Shown here in pieces: positions 7,913-16,956 of a stretch of 64,000 bases of DNA (the first letter of the stretch is position 1; the number at the start of each line of letters is the position of its first letter). The notes beneath the pieces were generated by a model, which made no database searches, had not been told where the DNA came from, and saw nothing but the letters and a program-made list of their open reading frames with translations. Origin of the DNA: Allobosea sp. GTDB lineage: Bacteria > Pseudomonadota > Alphaproteobacteria > Rhizobiales > Kaistiaceae. The position numbers were made by a program, and so were the translations under genes. The DNA is taken from positions 1 to 64,000 of the forward strand of contig JAFKFV010000023.1 of NCBI GenBank assembly GCA_017307955.1, read 5' to 3'.

Positions 7913-9025
7913 TCAGCCGGCCTTTCCGACCAGCGCGCCGTCGCGGTCGAAGACGAGGATGTCGAGTGCGATGGGCGAGCCGGACACAGCCCGCGCGGCG
8001 GTCGTGTGGGCCGCCTCGGCGATGGCGGTGCCTAGATCGATGCCGTCGCCGCCGGCGAGCGCGAAGGCCTCGGCTGCGGTATTCGCGCCGGCGATCGCGG
8101 CGGCGAGGGCAGGGCGGCCGCCATGCTCGGCTGCAAGGCGGCCAAGGAAGGCGAGGTCGACGCTGCCGCGCTTCGAGTGGAGGTCGAGCAGGCCCTGGCC
8201 AAGCTTAGCCATCTTGCCGATGCCGCCGGCAATGGTGACGCGCGGCACGGGATGGGCCTTCAGATATTTGAGCATGCCGCCGACGAAATCGCCCATCTCG
8301 AGCAGCGCCTCGTCGGGCAGGCCATAGAGCGCCTTGACGGCGGCCTCCGAGGTCGAGCCGGTCGAGCCCGCGACATGGGTGAGGCCGATCGCGCGGGCGA
8401 CGTCGATGCCGCGATGGATCGAGTGAATCCAGGACGAGCAGGAATAGGGGATGACGATCCCCGTCGTGCCCAGCACCGAAAGGCCGCCGAGAATGCCGAG
8501 CCGGCCGTTCAGCGTGCGCTCGGCCAGCTTCTCGCCGCCGGGGATCGCGATTTCGACGACGATATCCTTGGGGCAGTCCGGGACCTCGGCGAGCGCGGCT
8601 CGGATCATCGCGCGCGGCACCGGATTGATTGCCGGCTCGCCCGGCGCCAGCGCGAGGCCCGGCCGCGTGACCGTGCCGACGCCCTCGCCGGCGGCGAAGC
8701 GAAGGCCAGTACCGGGCGGTCCGCGCCGCACGCTCGCCACCACCAGTGCGCCATGCGTGACGTCGGGATCGTCGCCCGCATCCTTGACGATGCCAGCGCT
8801 CGCCGCGCCCTCCGAAAGACTCGTGGTCGCCAGTGTGAAGCCGGCGCGCCCGCCGCGCGGCAGCGGAATCTCGACGGGATCGGGAAAACCGTGGCCGACC
8901 AGCGCCGAACAGGCGGCCTTCGCCGCCGCAGCGGCGCAGCTTCCCGTCGTCCAGCCGCGCCTCAGCGGGCCGGCCGGAACGCCGTCATCCGTCGTCTCTT
9001 CGGCTGCGTGTTGATCCTCGGACAC
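7913..9025 (-). CDS. cbiD: Cobalt-precorrin-5B C1-methyltransferase CbiD
   Basis: Predicted SAM-dependent C1 methylase of corrin-ring synthesis. The hallmark LRRGWTTGSCAAAAAKAA lies near the N-terminus, followed by the NPVPR segment, a GTTGIVIPYSCSSW block and a VAGSTGSTSEAAVK block, all as in CbiD. The start chosen is GTG 9025, preceded by AGAGGAGGCC; an earlier GTG at 9061 lacks a ribosome-binding site. It is divergent from cobB with about 47 bp between start codons. CbiD belongs to the anaerobic pathway, yet the rest of the ring genes here (cobG, cobH-M) are of the oxygen-dependent type, so CbiD probably takes the place of CobF. Confidence 0.93.
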   Translation of the reverse strand: MSEDQHAAEETTDDGVPAGPLRRGWTTGSCAAAAAKAACSALVGHGFPDPVEIPLPRGGRAGFTLATTSLSEGAASAGIVKDAGDDPDVTHGALVVASVRRGPPGTGLRFAAGEGVGTVTRPGLALAPGEPAINPVPRAMIRAALAEVPDCPKDIVVEIAIPGGEKLAERTLNGRLGILGGLSVLGTTGIVIPYSCSSWIHSIHRGIDVARAIGLTHVAGSTGSTSEAAVKALYGLPDEALLEMGDFVGGMLKYLKAHPVPRVTIAGGIGKMAKLGQGLLDLHSKRGSVDLAFLGRLAAEHGGRPALAAAIAGANTAAEAFALAGGDGIDLGTAIAEAAHTTAARAVSGSPIALDILVFDRDGALVGKAG

Positions 9026-9072
9026 GGCCTCCTCTATACCGCCCCAAGCTGCTCCCGTCACGAAAGGCGGTC

Positions 9073-10383
9073 ATGTCGACCCGCGGTCTCATCCTGTCGG
9101 CAATCCGCTCGGGTTCGGGCAAGACCGTCGTCGCCACGGCGCTGGTCGCCGCGCTGCGGCGGCGCGGGCTTTCCGTCGCGACCGCGAAGAGCGGGCCGGA
9201 CTATATCGATCCCGCCTTCCATGCTCTGGCTTCAGGCCGGCCGAGCCCCAATCTCGACACTTGGGCGATGCCGCCGGAGCTACTCGATATCGTCGCGACC
9301 CATGCGGCGGCGCGGGCCGATCTCTTCGTCATCGAGGGTGCGCTGGGGCTATTCGACGGCGTTGCAGGGCCGCGCGGACGGCGCGGCGCCACGGCCGATC
9401 TCGCGGCGCGGTTTGCCCTCCCCGTCGTGCCGGTGCTCGATGTCTCGGGCCAGTCGCAGACGGTCGCCGCCGTGCTGCGCGGGCTGATGGCGCATGAGAC
9501 AGGCGTCCGCATCGCCGGCGTGATTCTCAACCGCGTGGCGAGCGAGCGCCACCGGGCGCTCATTGCCGATGCGGTCGCCGAGATCGGCTTGCCGGTGCTC
9601 GGTGCCGTTCTGCGCGATGCAGCCCTCGCGCTGCCCGAGCGCCATCTGGGGCTCGTCCAGGCCGAGGAACAGGCCGATCTCGAGGCGCGTCTTGCCGCCG
9701 CCTCCGACGTCGTCGAGCGCAGCATCGACTGCGATGCGCTGGTCGCGCTGGCCGAGCCGCTCGCGATCGCGACCAGCGCCGCCCGCCGGCTGCCGCCGCC
9801 CGGCCGGCGCATCGCGCTCGCCCGCGATGTGGCCTTTTCCTTCGTCTATCCGCATCTCCTCGAAGGCTGGCGCGCCGAGGGGGCCGAGATCGTTCCCTTC
9901 TCGCCGCTGGCGGACGAGCCGCCCGGCGCGGATTGCGACGCCTGCTGGCTGCCCGGCGGCTATCCGGAGCTGCATGCCGGGCGCCTCGCCGCGAACGGGA
10001 ACTTTCTCGACGGCCTGAGGCGCTTCGCGGAGACGCGGCCGGTGCATGGCGAGTGCGGCGGCTACATGGTGCTCGGCGAGGGGCTCGTGGATGCCTCGGG
10101 GCAAAGGCACCGGATGGCGGGGCTGCTCTCGCATGCAACGAGCTTCGAAACCCGCCGCCTTTCGCTCGGCTATCGCGAGGCGCGCCTCCTGGCCGATGGT
10201 CCGCTCGGCCCGGCGGGTAGCCTCGTCCGCGGCCATGAGTTCCGCTATGCGCGCGAGATCGAGACCGGCGGCGACGCGCCCTTCGCGGAGATCGCCGACG
10301 CCTCGGGCCGGTCGTTCGGCCCGGGCGGCGGGCGCCGCGGCCTCGTCACCGGCAGCTGGTTCCACGCCGTCGCGCCGGCCTGA
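9073..10383 (+). CDS. cobB: Cobyrinic acid a,c-diamide synthase (glutamine-hydrolysing)
   Basis: A 436-residue ATP- and glutamine-dependent amidase that converts carboxylates on rings A and C of (hydrogeno)byrinate to amides. The N-terminal synthetase domain opens with a P-loop SAIRSGSGKTVV (residues 9-20) and then KSGPDYIDPAFH, specific to CobB/CbiA. The C-terminal class I glutamine amidotransferase domain has CWLPGGYPELHAG and HGECGGYMVLGEG, with C328 as nucleophile. ATG 9073 follows AAAGGCGG. A strong intrinsic terminator follows 15 bp after the stop. Confidence 0.95.
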   Translation: MSTRGLILSAIRSGSGKTVVATALVAALRRRGLSVATAKSGPDYIDPAFHALASGRPSPNLDTWAMPPELLDIVATHAAARADLFVIEGALGLFDGVAGPRGRRGATADLAARFALPVVPVLDVSGQSQTVAAVLRGLMAHETGVRIAGVILNRVASERHRALIADAVAEIGLPVLGAVLRDAALALPERHLGLVQAEEQADLEARLAAASDVVERSIDCDALVALAEPLAIATSAARRLPPPGRRIALARDVAFSFVYPHLLEGWRAEGAEIVPFSPLADEPPGADCDACWLPGGYPELHAGRLAANGNFLDGLRRFAETRPVHGECGGYMVLGEGLVDASGQRHRMAGLLSHATSFETRRLSLGYREARLLADGPLGPAGSLVRGHEFRYAREIETGGDAPFAEIADASGRSFGPGGGRRGLVTGSWFHAVAPA

Positions 10384-10397
10384 CGAGCGTCAGCCTC

Positions 10398-10424
10398 AGG
10401 GCCCTCCGGCCGGCCCTCTTTTTT
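10398..10424 (+). terminator. Intrinsic terminator after cobB
   Basis: AGGGCC (10398-10403) pairs with GGCCCT (10412-10417) across an 8-base loop and is followed by CTTTTTT. It lies directly downstream of the cobB stop codon and isolates cobB from clpS. Confidence 0.7.
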
Positions 10425-10566
10425 CGTCAGAGGGCCATCCCATATAGGCCTCATCACCCCCAGCGCCGCTCTCTCTGGACGCCGGCCTGCATTCGCCCAA
10501 CTATGCGATTGCACTGCAGCGAGTTTGTCGGCAGGATTCCCTTATGCCACGTGCGATCGGTCTGAC

Positions 10567-10896
10567 ATGAGCAAGGACATCCGTCGATCCGAGGATGGCG
10601 ATACCGGCACCGGCATCGCCACCAAGGCGAAGCCGAAGACCAAGCGGCCGAGCCTCTATCGCGTGCTTCTCTTGAACGACGACTACACGCCGATGGAGTT
10701 CGTCGTGCATGTCCTCGAGAGATTCTTCAACAAGTCCAGGGAAGAAGCGACGCAGATCATGCTGCACGTGCATCAGCATGGCGTGGGGGAGTGCGGAGTA
10801 TTCACATACGAAGTGGCCGAGACGAAGGTCACCCAGGTGATGGATTTCGCGCGCAAACACCAGCATCCGCTGCAATGCGTGATGGAAAGGAAGTGA
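10567..10896 (+). CDS. clpS: ATP-dependent Clp protease adaptor ClpS
   Basis: A 109-residue adaptor that recognises N-degron substrates and delivers them to ClpAP. The core LYRVLLLNDDYTPMEFVVHVLERFF and the following HQHGVGECGVFTYEVAETK are diagnostic, with the NDD/H substrate-pocket residues intact. A lysine-rich, flexible N-terminus of about 35 residues precedes the fold, as usual. The ATG at 10567 was chosen over an in-frame TTG at 10525. It ends 9 bases before clpA, the usual ClpS-ClpA pair. Confidence 0.95.
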   Translation: MSKDIRRSEDGDTGTGIATKAKPKTKRPSLYRVLLLNDDYTPMEFVVHVLERFFNKSREEATQIMLHVHQHGVGECGVFTYEVAETKVTQVMDFARKHQHPLQCVMERK

Positions 10897-10905
10897 GGTC
10901 CTACC

Positions 10906-13341
10906 GTGCCGTCATTCTCCAGAAGCCTTGAAAAGGCACTTCATCAGGCTCTCGCTTTCGCCAACGAGCGCCATCAGGAATATGCGACGCTCGAACATCT
11001 GCTGCTGGCGCTGATCGAGGATCAGGACGCAGCCGCCGTCATGCGCGCCTGCAATGTCGACCTCGACGTGCTGAAGCGCAGCCTCGTCGACTATATCGAC
11101 ACCGAGCTCGCCAATCTCGCGCGCGGTCCGGAAGAGGATTCGAAGCCGACCGCCGGCTTCCAGCGCGTCATCCAGCGCGCGGTGATCCATGTCCAGTCGT
11201 CCGGTCGCGAAGAAGTGACCGGCGCCAACGTGCTCGTCGCGATCTTCGCCGAGCGCGAGAGCCATGCCGCCTATTTCCTGCAGGAGCAGGACATGACGCG
11301 GTATGACGCGGTCAACTATATCTCGCACGGCATCGCCAAGCGCGCCGGCATGAGCGAGAGCCGGCCGGTCCGCGGCGTCGACGACGACGCGGCGACGGTC
11401 GAGAGCCGCGACGACTCCTCCAAGAAGAAGGCCGATGCGCTCGACGCCTATTGCGTCAACCTCAACGAGAAGGCCAAGAAGGGCAAGATCGACCCGCTGA
11501 TCGGCCGCGACAGCGAGATCGCGCGCACGATCCAGATCCTCTGCCGCCGCCAGAAGAACAACCCGCTCTTCGTCGGCGATCCGGGCGTCGGCAAGACCGC
11601 GATCGCGGAAGGCCTCGCCAAGCGGATCGTCGAGGGCGATGTTCCCGAAGTGCTGGCCGGCGCGACCATCTTCTCGCTCGATATGGGCACGCTGCTTGCC
11701 GGAACCCGCTATCGCGGCGATTTCGAGGAGCGGCTGAAGCAGGTCGTCAAGGAGATCGAGGAATATCCCGGCTCGATCCTGTTCATCGACGAGATCCACA
11801 CCGTGATCGGCGCCGGCGCCACGTCCGGTGGCGCGATGGATGCGTCCAATCTCCTGAAGCCGGCGCTGGCCGGTGGTTCTATCCGCTGCATCGGCTCGAC
11901 GACCTACAAGGAATATCGCCAGTTCTTCGAGAAGGACCGGGCGCTCGTCCGCCGCTTCCAGAAGATCGATGTCAACGAGCCGACCGTTCCGGATGCGATC
12001 GAGATCCTGAAGGGCCTCAAGCCCTATTTCGAGGATTTCCACCGCGTGCGGTTCACCAACGACGCCATCAAGGCGGCGGTGGAGCTTTCGGCCCGCTACA
12101 TCCATGACCGCAAGCTGCCCGACAAGGCGATCGACGTGATCGACGAGACGGGCGCCTCGCAGATGCTCGTCATCGAGGGCAAGCGGAAGAAGACGATCGG
12201 CGTCAAGGAGATCGAGGACACGATCGCCACCATGGCGCGCATCCCGCCGAAGACCATCTCGAAGAACGACAGCGAGGTCCTGAAGTCGCTGGAGACGACG
12301 CTGAAGCGCGTCGTCTACGGTCAGGATCGCGCCATCGAGCAGGTGACCTCGGCGATCAAGCTGGCCCGGGCCGGCCTTCGCGAACCGGAGAAGCCGATCG
12401 GCTCCTATCTGTTCGCCGGCCCGACCGGCGTCGGCAAGACCGAAGTCGCGAAGCAGCTCGCAGCGAGCCTCGGGGTCGAGCTGATCCGGTTCGACATGTC
12501 GGAATATATGGAGCGCCACACGGTCTCGCGGCTGATCGGCGCCCCGCCCGGCTATGTCGGCTTCGACCAGGGAGGCCTTCTGACCGATGGCGTCGACCAG
12601 CATCCGCATTGCGTGCTGCTGCTGGACGAGATCGAGAAGGCGCATCCGGACCTCTACAACATCCTGTTGCAGGTCATGGACCACGGCAAGCTGACCGACC
12701 ACAACGGCAAGCAGGTCGATTTCCGCAATGTCGTTCTCATCATGACGACCAATGCGGGCGCCGCCGACCTCGCCAAGCCGGCGATCGGCTTCAAGAGCTC
12801 GCAGCGCGACGCCGACGACCAGGAGGCGATCAACCGCCTGTTCGCGCCGGAATTCCGCAACCGTCTCGACGCTATCGTCCAGTTCGGCAATCTGCCGATC
12901 GAGGTGGTCCGGAATGTCGTGCAGAAGTTCGTCATGCAGCTCGAGGCGCAGCTCGCCGACCGGGGCGTCACCTTCGATCTCTCGGACGAGGCGATCGATT
13001 GGCTGGCCGAGAAGGGCTACGACCGCCAGATGGGCGCGCGTCCGCTCGGCCGCGTGATCCAGCAGAACATCAAGCAGCCGCTGGCTGACGAGGTTCTGTT
13101 CGGACGCCTCAGGAAGGGCGGCACCGTCAAGGTGACGGTCGAGAAGAAGGCGGATGGCGAGACGGGACTGAAGCTCGAGCCGATCGAGGATGCGCCGGTG
13201 ACCCCGAAGCCGGAGCCGGAAGAGGCGAGGGCCAAGGTCGCAAAGCCGCGGAAGCGCGCGGCGACGGCGAAGAAGCCGTCCGACAAGACCCCGCCGAAGC
13301 GCGGAGGCCTTGTGCCGAAGGTTCCGCTGAAGACCGAGTGA
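10906..13341 (+). CDS. clpA: ATP-dependent Clp protease ATP-binding subunit ClpA
   Basis: An 811-residue AAA+ unfoldase that feeds the ClpP peptidase. The N-terminal ClpN repeat domain (ALHQALAFANERHQEYATLEHLL) is where ClpS docks. The first AAA module has Walker A GDPGVGKT (224-231) and Walker B ILFIDEIHT. The second has GPTGVGKT (505-512) and LLLDEIEKAH. The start is GTG at 10906 after GGAAGTGAGG. E. coli ClpA has 758 residues; the excess is a lysine/proline/alanine-rich tail from about 13200 (PEPEEARAKVAKPRKRAATAKK), probably disordered. A perfect terminator follows. Confidence 0.96.
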   Translation: MPSFSRSLEKALHQALAFANERHQEYATLEHLLLALIEDQDAAAVMRACNVDLDVLKRSLVDYIDTELANLARGPEEDSKPTAGFQRVIQRAVIHVQSSGREEVTGANVLVAIFAERESHAAYFLQEQDMTRYDAVNYISHGIAKRAGMSESRPVRGVDDDAATVESRDDSSKKKADALDAYCVNLNEKAKKGKIDPLIGRDSEIARTIQILCRRQKNNPLFVGDPGVGKTAIAEGLAKRIVEGDVPEVLAGATIFSLDMGTLLAGTRYRGDFEERLKQVVKEIEEYPGSILFIDEIHTVIGAGATSGGAMDASNLLKPALAGGSIRCIGSTTYKEYRQFFEKDRALVRRFQKIDVNEPTVPDAIEILKGLKPYFEDFHRVRFTNDAIKAAVELSARYIHDRKLPDKAIDVIDETGASQMLVIEGKRKKTIGVKEIEDTIATMARIPPKTISKNDSEVLKSLETTLKRVVYGQDRAIEQVTSAIKLARAGLREPEKPIGSYLFAGPTGVGKTEVAKQLAASLGVELIRFDMSEYMERHTVSRLIGAPPGYVGFDQGGLLTDGVDQHPHCVLLLDEIEKAHPDLYNILLQVMDHGKLTDHNGKQVDFRNVVLIMTTNAGAADLAKPAIGFKSSQRDADDQEAINRLFAPEFRNRLDAIVQFGNLPIEVVRNVVQKFVMQLEAQLADRGVTFDLSDEAIDWLAEKGYDRQMGARPLGRVIQQNIKQPLADEVLFGRLRKGGTVKVTVEKKADGETGLKLEPIEDAPVTPKPEPEEARAKVAKPRKRAATAKKPSDKTPPKRGGLVPKVPLKTE

Positions 13342-13365
13342 TCGGGTTCTGCTGAGAAGATCGCG

Positions 13366-13391
13366 AAGGGCGCCCCTCGGGGCGCCCTTTT
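13366..13391 (+). terminator. Intrinsic terminator after clpA
   Basis: AAGGGCGCCCC (13366-13376) is perfectly complementary to GGGGCGCCCTT (13379-13389), with TTTT at 13388-13391. A strong rho-independent terminator, 25 bp after the clpA stop. It also lies just past the end of the convergent methyltransferase gene. Confidence 0.85.
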
Positions 13392-13415
13392 CATGTGGAG
13401 CAGCCGTTCCAGCCG

Positions 13416-14447
13416 CTATTCGAACCAGACAAGGCTGTGCGGCGGCGTGATCGGCTCGACGCGAGCCGCGGAGAAGCCCGCCTTGCGCGCCATGGAGCAG
13501 AGCTGCTCCGTGGAATAGGCATGCCCGGTCTGCGTCGTCGCCAGCATCAGGAAAGAAAAGGCGGCCGGCCACGGCGGCGAAAGCCGATCCTCGTCGACGA
13601 CGAATTCGGTCGCGAGGACCCTGCCGCCGGGCGAAAGGCTTGCCCGGGCCCGGTCGAGAAGACGGGCACCACCGCTCTCGTCGAAGTGGTGGAGGAAGCC
13701 GGGGATCATCACGAGGTCGTAGCCCGACCCCCAGTCTGCATCGAATGCGCTGCCTGGGATCGCCGTGTACCGATCGCCGACACCGGCCCGCGCCGCGTTG
13801 CGGACGGCGACGTCGAGAACGATCTTCCAGTCGAGGCCGGCGACCCTGGCCTCGGGGAGCGCCGTCGCGACCTTGATGCCGAAGAAGCCGTGGCCGGCCG
13901 AGATATCGAGCACCTTGCGGGGTGGATCGGGAAGCGCGGCGACCCTGGCCGCGACCTCCTCGGCAGCCGGTATCGACAGGGGTAGCATCGCTTCGGCGAA
14001 CTTGACCCAGACGGGGTTGTCAGGCGCGACATTGGCAAGCCCGACCGAGCCGCCATTACGCACATAGGCGGCGGGATCGCTCAGAACGAGGTCCATGATT
14101 TCCGGCGAAGCGAGGAATTCGACGACGCCGCCGAAATTGGCCGGCGAGGCCGGATCGAGAAACAGCGCGCTCGACGGCGTCAGTCGGTAGCTGTCGTCGC
14201 TCTTGGTGAGGAAGCCGAGCACGACGAGATAGTCGGCAAGGATGGCGGCGCCGCGCGCATCGGTCTGCGTCGCCCTCGCGATGTCGCCAGCGCTGCTGTT
14301 GCCTGCGGCGATGGCGCCGAAGACGCCGATCTCGACCGCGGCCTTCAGGGCTGCGGTCTTCTGGAAGCTCATCAGGGTTTGGATGAAATGCTCCGGCGAC
14401 GGCGGGGCGTCGGCGGTCTGGCCTTGCGCATGCGGACTCTCGGGCAT
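13416..14447 (-). CDS. SAM-dependent methyltransferase, O-methyltransferase-like with winged-helix dimerisation domain
   Basis: A 343-residue protein. Residues about 20-110 form a dimerisation/winged-helix domain (FQKTAALKAAVEIGVFGAI, then YRLTPSSALFL). The SAM-binding Rossmann fold follows, with VLDISAGHGFFGI as motif I and a DLVMIPGFLHHF motif. This is the layout of plant-type small-molecule O-methyltransferases and of bacterial methyltransferases of natural-product and quinone chemistry. The substrate is unknown and no biosynthetic neighbours are present. GGGAGGA stands 6 bases before the ATG at 14447, so the longer start at 14462 was not used. It converges with clpA and diverges from gnd. 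Confidence 0.82.
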   Translation of the reverse strand: MPESPHAQGQTADAPPSPEHFIQTLMSFQKTAALKAAVEIGVFGAIAAGNSSAGDIARATQTDARGAAILADYLVVLGFLTKSDDSYRLTPSSALFLDPASPANFGGVVEFLASPEIMDLVLSDPAAYVRNGGSVGLANVAPDNPVWVKFAEAMLPLSIPAAEEVAARVAALPDPPRKVLDISAGHGFFGIKVATALPEARVAGLDWKIVLDVAVRNAARAGVGDRYTAIPGSAFDADWGSGYDLVMIPGFLHHFDESGGARLLDRARASLSPGGRVLATEFVVDEDRLSPPWPAAFSFLMLATTQTGHAYSTEQLCSMARKAGFSAARVEPITPPHSLVWFE

Positions 14448-14685
14448 CAACTGTCCTCCCAAGTCTTGGCATCACGTCACGTCCGGGCTGAGTGTGCGGC
14501 CGGGTAGCAACCATGGCAAGACTGGCCGAAAGAAGGGGGGAAGCGGTGGTTCCGCTCGCTCCGCGCCGCCTCATCGCCTTCGCCCCTTCTGAATCTTCGC
14601 GGCCCGCCCGAGGTGGCGGCGACGGGTCGGGCGGTGTAAGGTCCCGGCCTCGCATTTCGGAATCACGGCTCGCAGGGTGGATAGC

Positions 14686-16122
14686 GTGACGGAACTGGCT
14701 GATATCGGCGTGATGGGACTGGCCGTCATGGGCGCCAACCTGGCTCGCAACGCGGCCCGCAAGGGCTTCGGCGTCGCGGTCTATAACCGCCATGGCGGAC
14801 GCACTGACGAACTGATCGACAATTACGGCTCGGAAGGCCGCTTCTTCCCGGCCAAGCAGGTGGCCGATTTCGTCGCGCAGATCGCCCGCCCGCGGCCGAT
14901 CATCATCATGGTCAAGGCCGGCAAGCCGGTCGACGAGGTGATCGAGGAGCTGATCCCGCATCTCGACGAGGGCGACATCATCATCGATGGCGGCAATTCG
15001 CTGTTCACTGACACCAATCGCCGCTTCCATTATCTCACCGAGAAGAAGCTGCGCTTCATCGGCATGGGCGTCTCGGGCGGCGAGGAGGGCGCGCTCGAAG
15101 GGCCGAGCATGATGCCCGGCGGCACGCGCGAGGCCTATGCCCGCATCGAGCCGATCGTGACGCGCATGGCGGCCCAGGTCGATGGCGAGCCCTGCTGCAC
15201 CTATATCGGCACCGAGGGCTCCGGCCACTTCGTCAAGATGGTCCATAACGGCATCGAATATGCCGACATGCAGCTGATCACCGAGGCCTATGACCTGTTC
15301 AAGACGGTCTATGGCCTCGACGCCGGCGCCATCTCGAAGATCTTCGCCGACTGGAACACCGGCGAGCTGAACTCCTATCTCATCGAGATCACCGCCGCGG
15401 TGCTCGCCAAACTCGACGACACCGGCAAGCCGCTGGTCGATTCGATCGTGGACGAGGCCGAGCAGAAGGGCACGGGCCGCTGGACGGCGCAGTCGGCGCT
15501 CGATCTCGGCATCCCGCTGACCTCGATCACCGAGGCGGTGTTCGCGCGTGCCCTTTCGGCCCGCCGCTCCGCCCGCGCCGAGGCCGAGAAGCTGCTGCCG
15601 CATCCGGCGACAGCGACGCTTCCGATCGATCAGGCCGAGATCGACGCCATCCGCGACGCGCTCTACGCCTCCAAGATCGTCGCCTATGCCCAGGGCTTCG
15701 AGCAGCTGACGGTCGCCTCGCAGCAATATGGCTGGGATCTGAAGCTCGACGAACTGGCGACCATCTGGCGCGGCGGCTGCATCATCCGCGCCCGCTTCCT
15801 GAACCGCATCCGCGAGGCCTACAAGTCGGGCGGCGGCGCGGCCAATCTCATCCTCGAGGACTATTTCCGCGACGCGGTGCTGAAGGCCGAGCCGGCCTGG
15901 CGCAAGGTCGTGGCGCTCGCGGTCGAGAAGGGCATCCCGGTCCCGGCCTTCGCCTCCTCGCTCGCCTATTATGACGGCCTCCGCCGCGCCCGCGGCCCTG
16001 CCAACCTGCTGCAGGGCCTCCGCGACTATTTCGGCGCGCACACCTATGCCCGCCTCGACAAGCCCGGCAAGTTCCACACCCGCTGGTCGCAGGACGGCTC
16101 CGAGGTCCAGACCTCGCAGTAA
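14686..16122 (+). CDS. gnd: 6-phosphogluconate dehydrogenase (NADP+, decarboxylating)
   Basis: Oxidative pentose-phosphate enzyme converting 6-phosphogluconate to ribulose 5-phosphate and CO2. IGVMGLAVMGANLARNAA is the NADP-binding fingerprint. Catalytic landmarks GMGVSGGEEGALEGPSMMPG, HFVKMVHNGIEYADMQLI and TIWRGGCIIRA are all present. At about 478 residues it has the full long-form (E. coli-like) length. The start GTG 14686 has CAGGGTGG upstream; GTG 14677 would add three residues. A second open frame on the opposite strand is a shadow. Confidence 0.96.
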   Translation: MTELADIGVMGLAVMGANLARNAARKGFGVAVYNRHGGRTDELIDNYGSEGRFFPAKQVADFVAQIARPRPIIIMVKAGKPVDEVIEELIPHLDEGDIIIDGGNSLFTDTNRRFHYLTEKKLRFIGMGVSGGEEGALEGPSMMPGGTREAYARIEPIVTRMAAQVDGEPCCTYIGTEGSGHFVKMVHNGIEYADMQLITEAYDLFKTVYGLDAGAISKIFADWNTGELNSYLIEITAAVLAKLDDTGKPLVDSIVDEAEQKGTGRWTAQSALDLGIPLTSITEAVFARALSARRSARAEAEKLLPHPATATLPIDQAEIDAIRDALYASKIVAYAQGFEQLTVASQQYGWDLKLDELATIWRGGCIIRARFLNRIREAYKSGGGAANLILEDYFRDAVLKAEPAWRKVVALAVEKGIPVPAFASSLAYYDGLRRARGPANLLQGLRDYFGAHTYARLDKPGKFHTRWSQDGSEVQTSQ

Positions 16123-16134
16123 CGGCAGATATCG

Positions 16135-16162
16135 GGGCCGCGCGGCAAAGGCTGCGCGGCCC
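16135..16162. terminator. Hairpin in the convergent gnd/mgtC gap
   Basis: GGGCCGCGC (16135-16143) pairs with GCGCGGCCC (16154-16162), a perfect 9-bp stem filling most of the 42-bp gap between two convergent genes. It has no T-run on either side, so it is at best a weak or factor-assisted bidirectional terminator. Confidence 0.4.
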
Positions 16163-16164
16163 TC

Positions 16165-16881
16165 TCAATCCGTCGTGCTCGCCTCCCAACTCGCATGGCG
16201 GACGCCGGGCAGCATGGCGAGGGCGCGCGTTACGGCGTCGAGCTCCTTGCCGACCACGGACGTGCTGACCAGCGTCGCGACCAGTTCGACGACGTCGTCC
16301 TCGCGCTCGATCACCTCGACATCGCCGACCGGATATTTCGCTGCCGCGAGACGCTCGACCAGCGCGTCGCGCGTCTCGCCGAGCACGGCCTCGCCGGCGA
16401 TCAGGTGGACCTCATAGGTCGCTTCCGCCTGCTCGTGGCTGATCGGGATGCGGTTGATGGCGTTGACGAGCGGCCTGAGCAGCGTATTGCCGGCGATGAC
16501 GAAGACGGTGAGCAGCGCCGCCTCGGCGAGCATGTCGGTTCCCGCGCAGGCGCCGACGGCGGCGGAGCACCAGAGCGTCGCGGCCGTGTTGAGGCCGCGC
16601 ACATTCATGCCTTCCTTCATGATGACGCCGGCGCCGAGAAAGCCGATGCCGGACACCACATAGGAAATGACGCGCACCGCTTCGACCGACCCGGCGATGC
16701 GCACGGCGAGATCGACGAAGGCGGCGGCGCCGACTGCGACCAGAACCGTGGTCCTGAGACCGGCTGTCCGCTGGCGATACTGCCGCTCCGCGCCGATCAA
16801 CGCCCCGAGCACGAAGGCCGCGACAAGGCTCGCGACCGAATCGAGAAACTGGGCCGGGTCGAAATTATGGATGAACTGCAC
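16165..16881 (-). CDS. MgtC/SapB-family inner-membrane protein
   Basis: Membrane protein of about 238 residues with the MgtC core: SLVAAFVLGALIGAERQYRQRTAGLRTTVLVAVGAAAF, then GIGFLGAGVIMKEG and GLNTAATLWCSAAVG. Five hydrophobic segments lead into a cytoplasmic C-terminal ACT-like domain (from about residue 155: YEVHLIAGEAV and VEVIEREDDVVELVATL). MgtC proteins are linked to growth at low magnesium and to modulation of the F1Fo ATPase; the exact role here is open. The start GTG 16881 gives the family-like N-terminus MQFIHNFDPAQF; GTG 16899 is possible. It is a single gene convergent with gnd. Confidence 0.9.
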   Translation of the reverse strand: MQFIHNFDPAQFLDSVASLVAAFVLGALIGAERQYRQRTAGLRTTVLVAVGAAAFVDLAVRIAGSVEAVRVISYVVSGIGFLGAGVIMKEGMNVRGLNTAATLWCSAAVGACAGTDMLAEAALLTVFVIAGNTLLRPLVNAINRIPISHEQAEATYEVHLIAGEAVLGETRDALVERLAAAKYPVGDVEVIEREDDVVELVATLVSTSVVGKELDAVTRALAMLPGVRHASWEASTTD

Positions 16882-16956
16882 GCCTGCCCCCGCCTTCACG
16901 ATCGGTCGCGATCAGGGAAGCGGCGCTCCGTGACGAAAGCGTGACGGCGCGTCCTC

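Noticed and set aside
7727..9072. Cobalamin riboswitch near cbiD/cobB or in front of cobG/cobL
   Set aside because: No B12-box-like conserved sequence was recognised, and the leader lengths (20-60 bp) are too short to hold one.
10912..13572. Long open frame (886 codons) on the minus strand opposite clpA
   Set aside because: It is exactly antisense to a highly conserved gene, is Arg/Leu/Asp-rich with no domain pattern, and arises from GC-rich codon structure.
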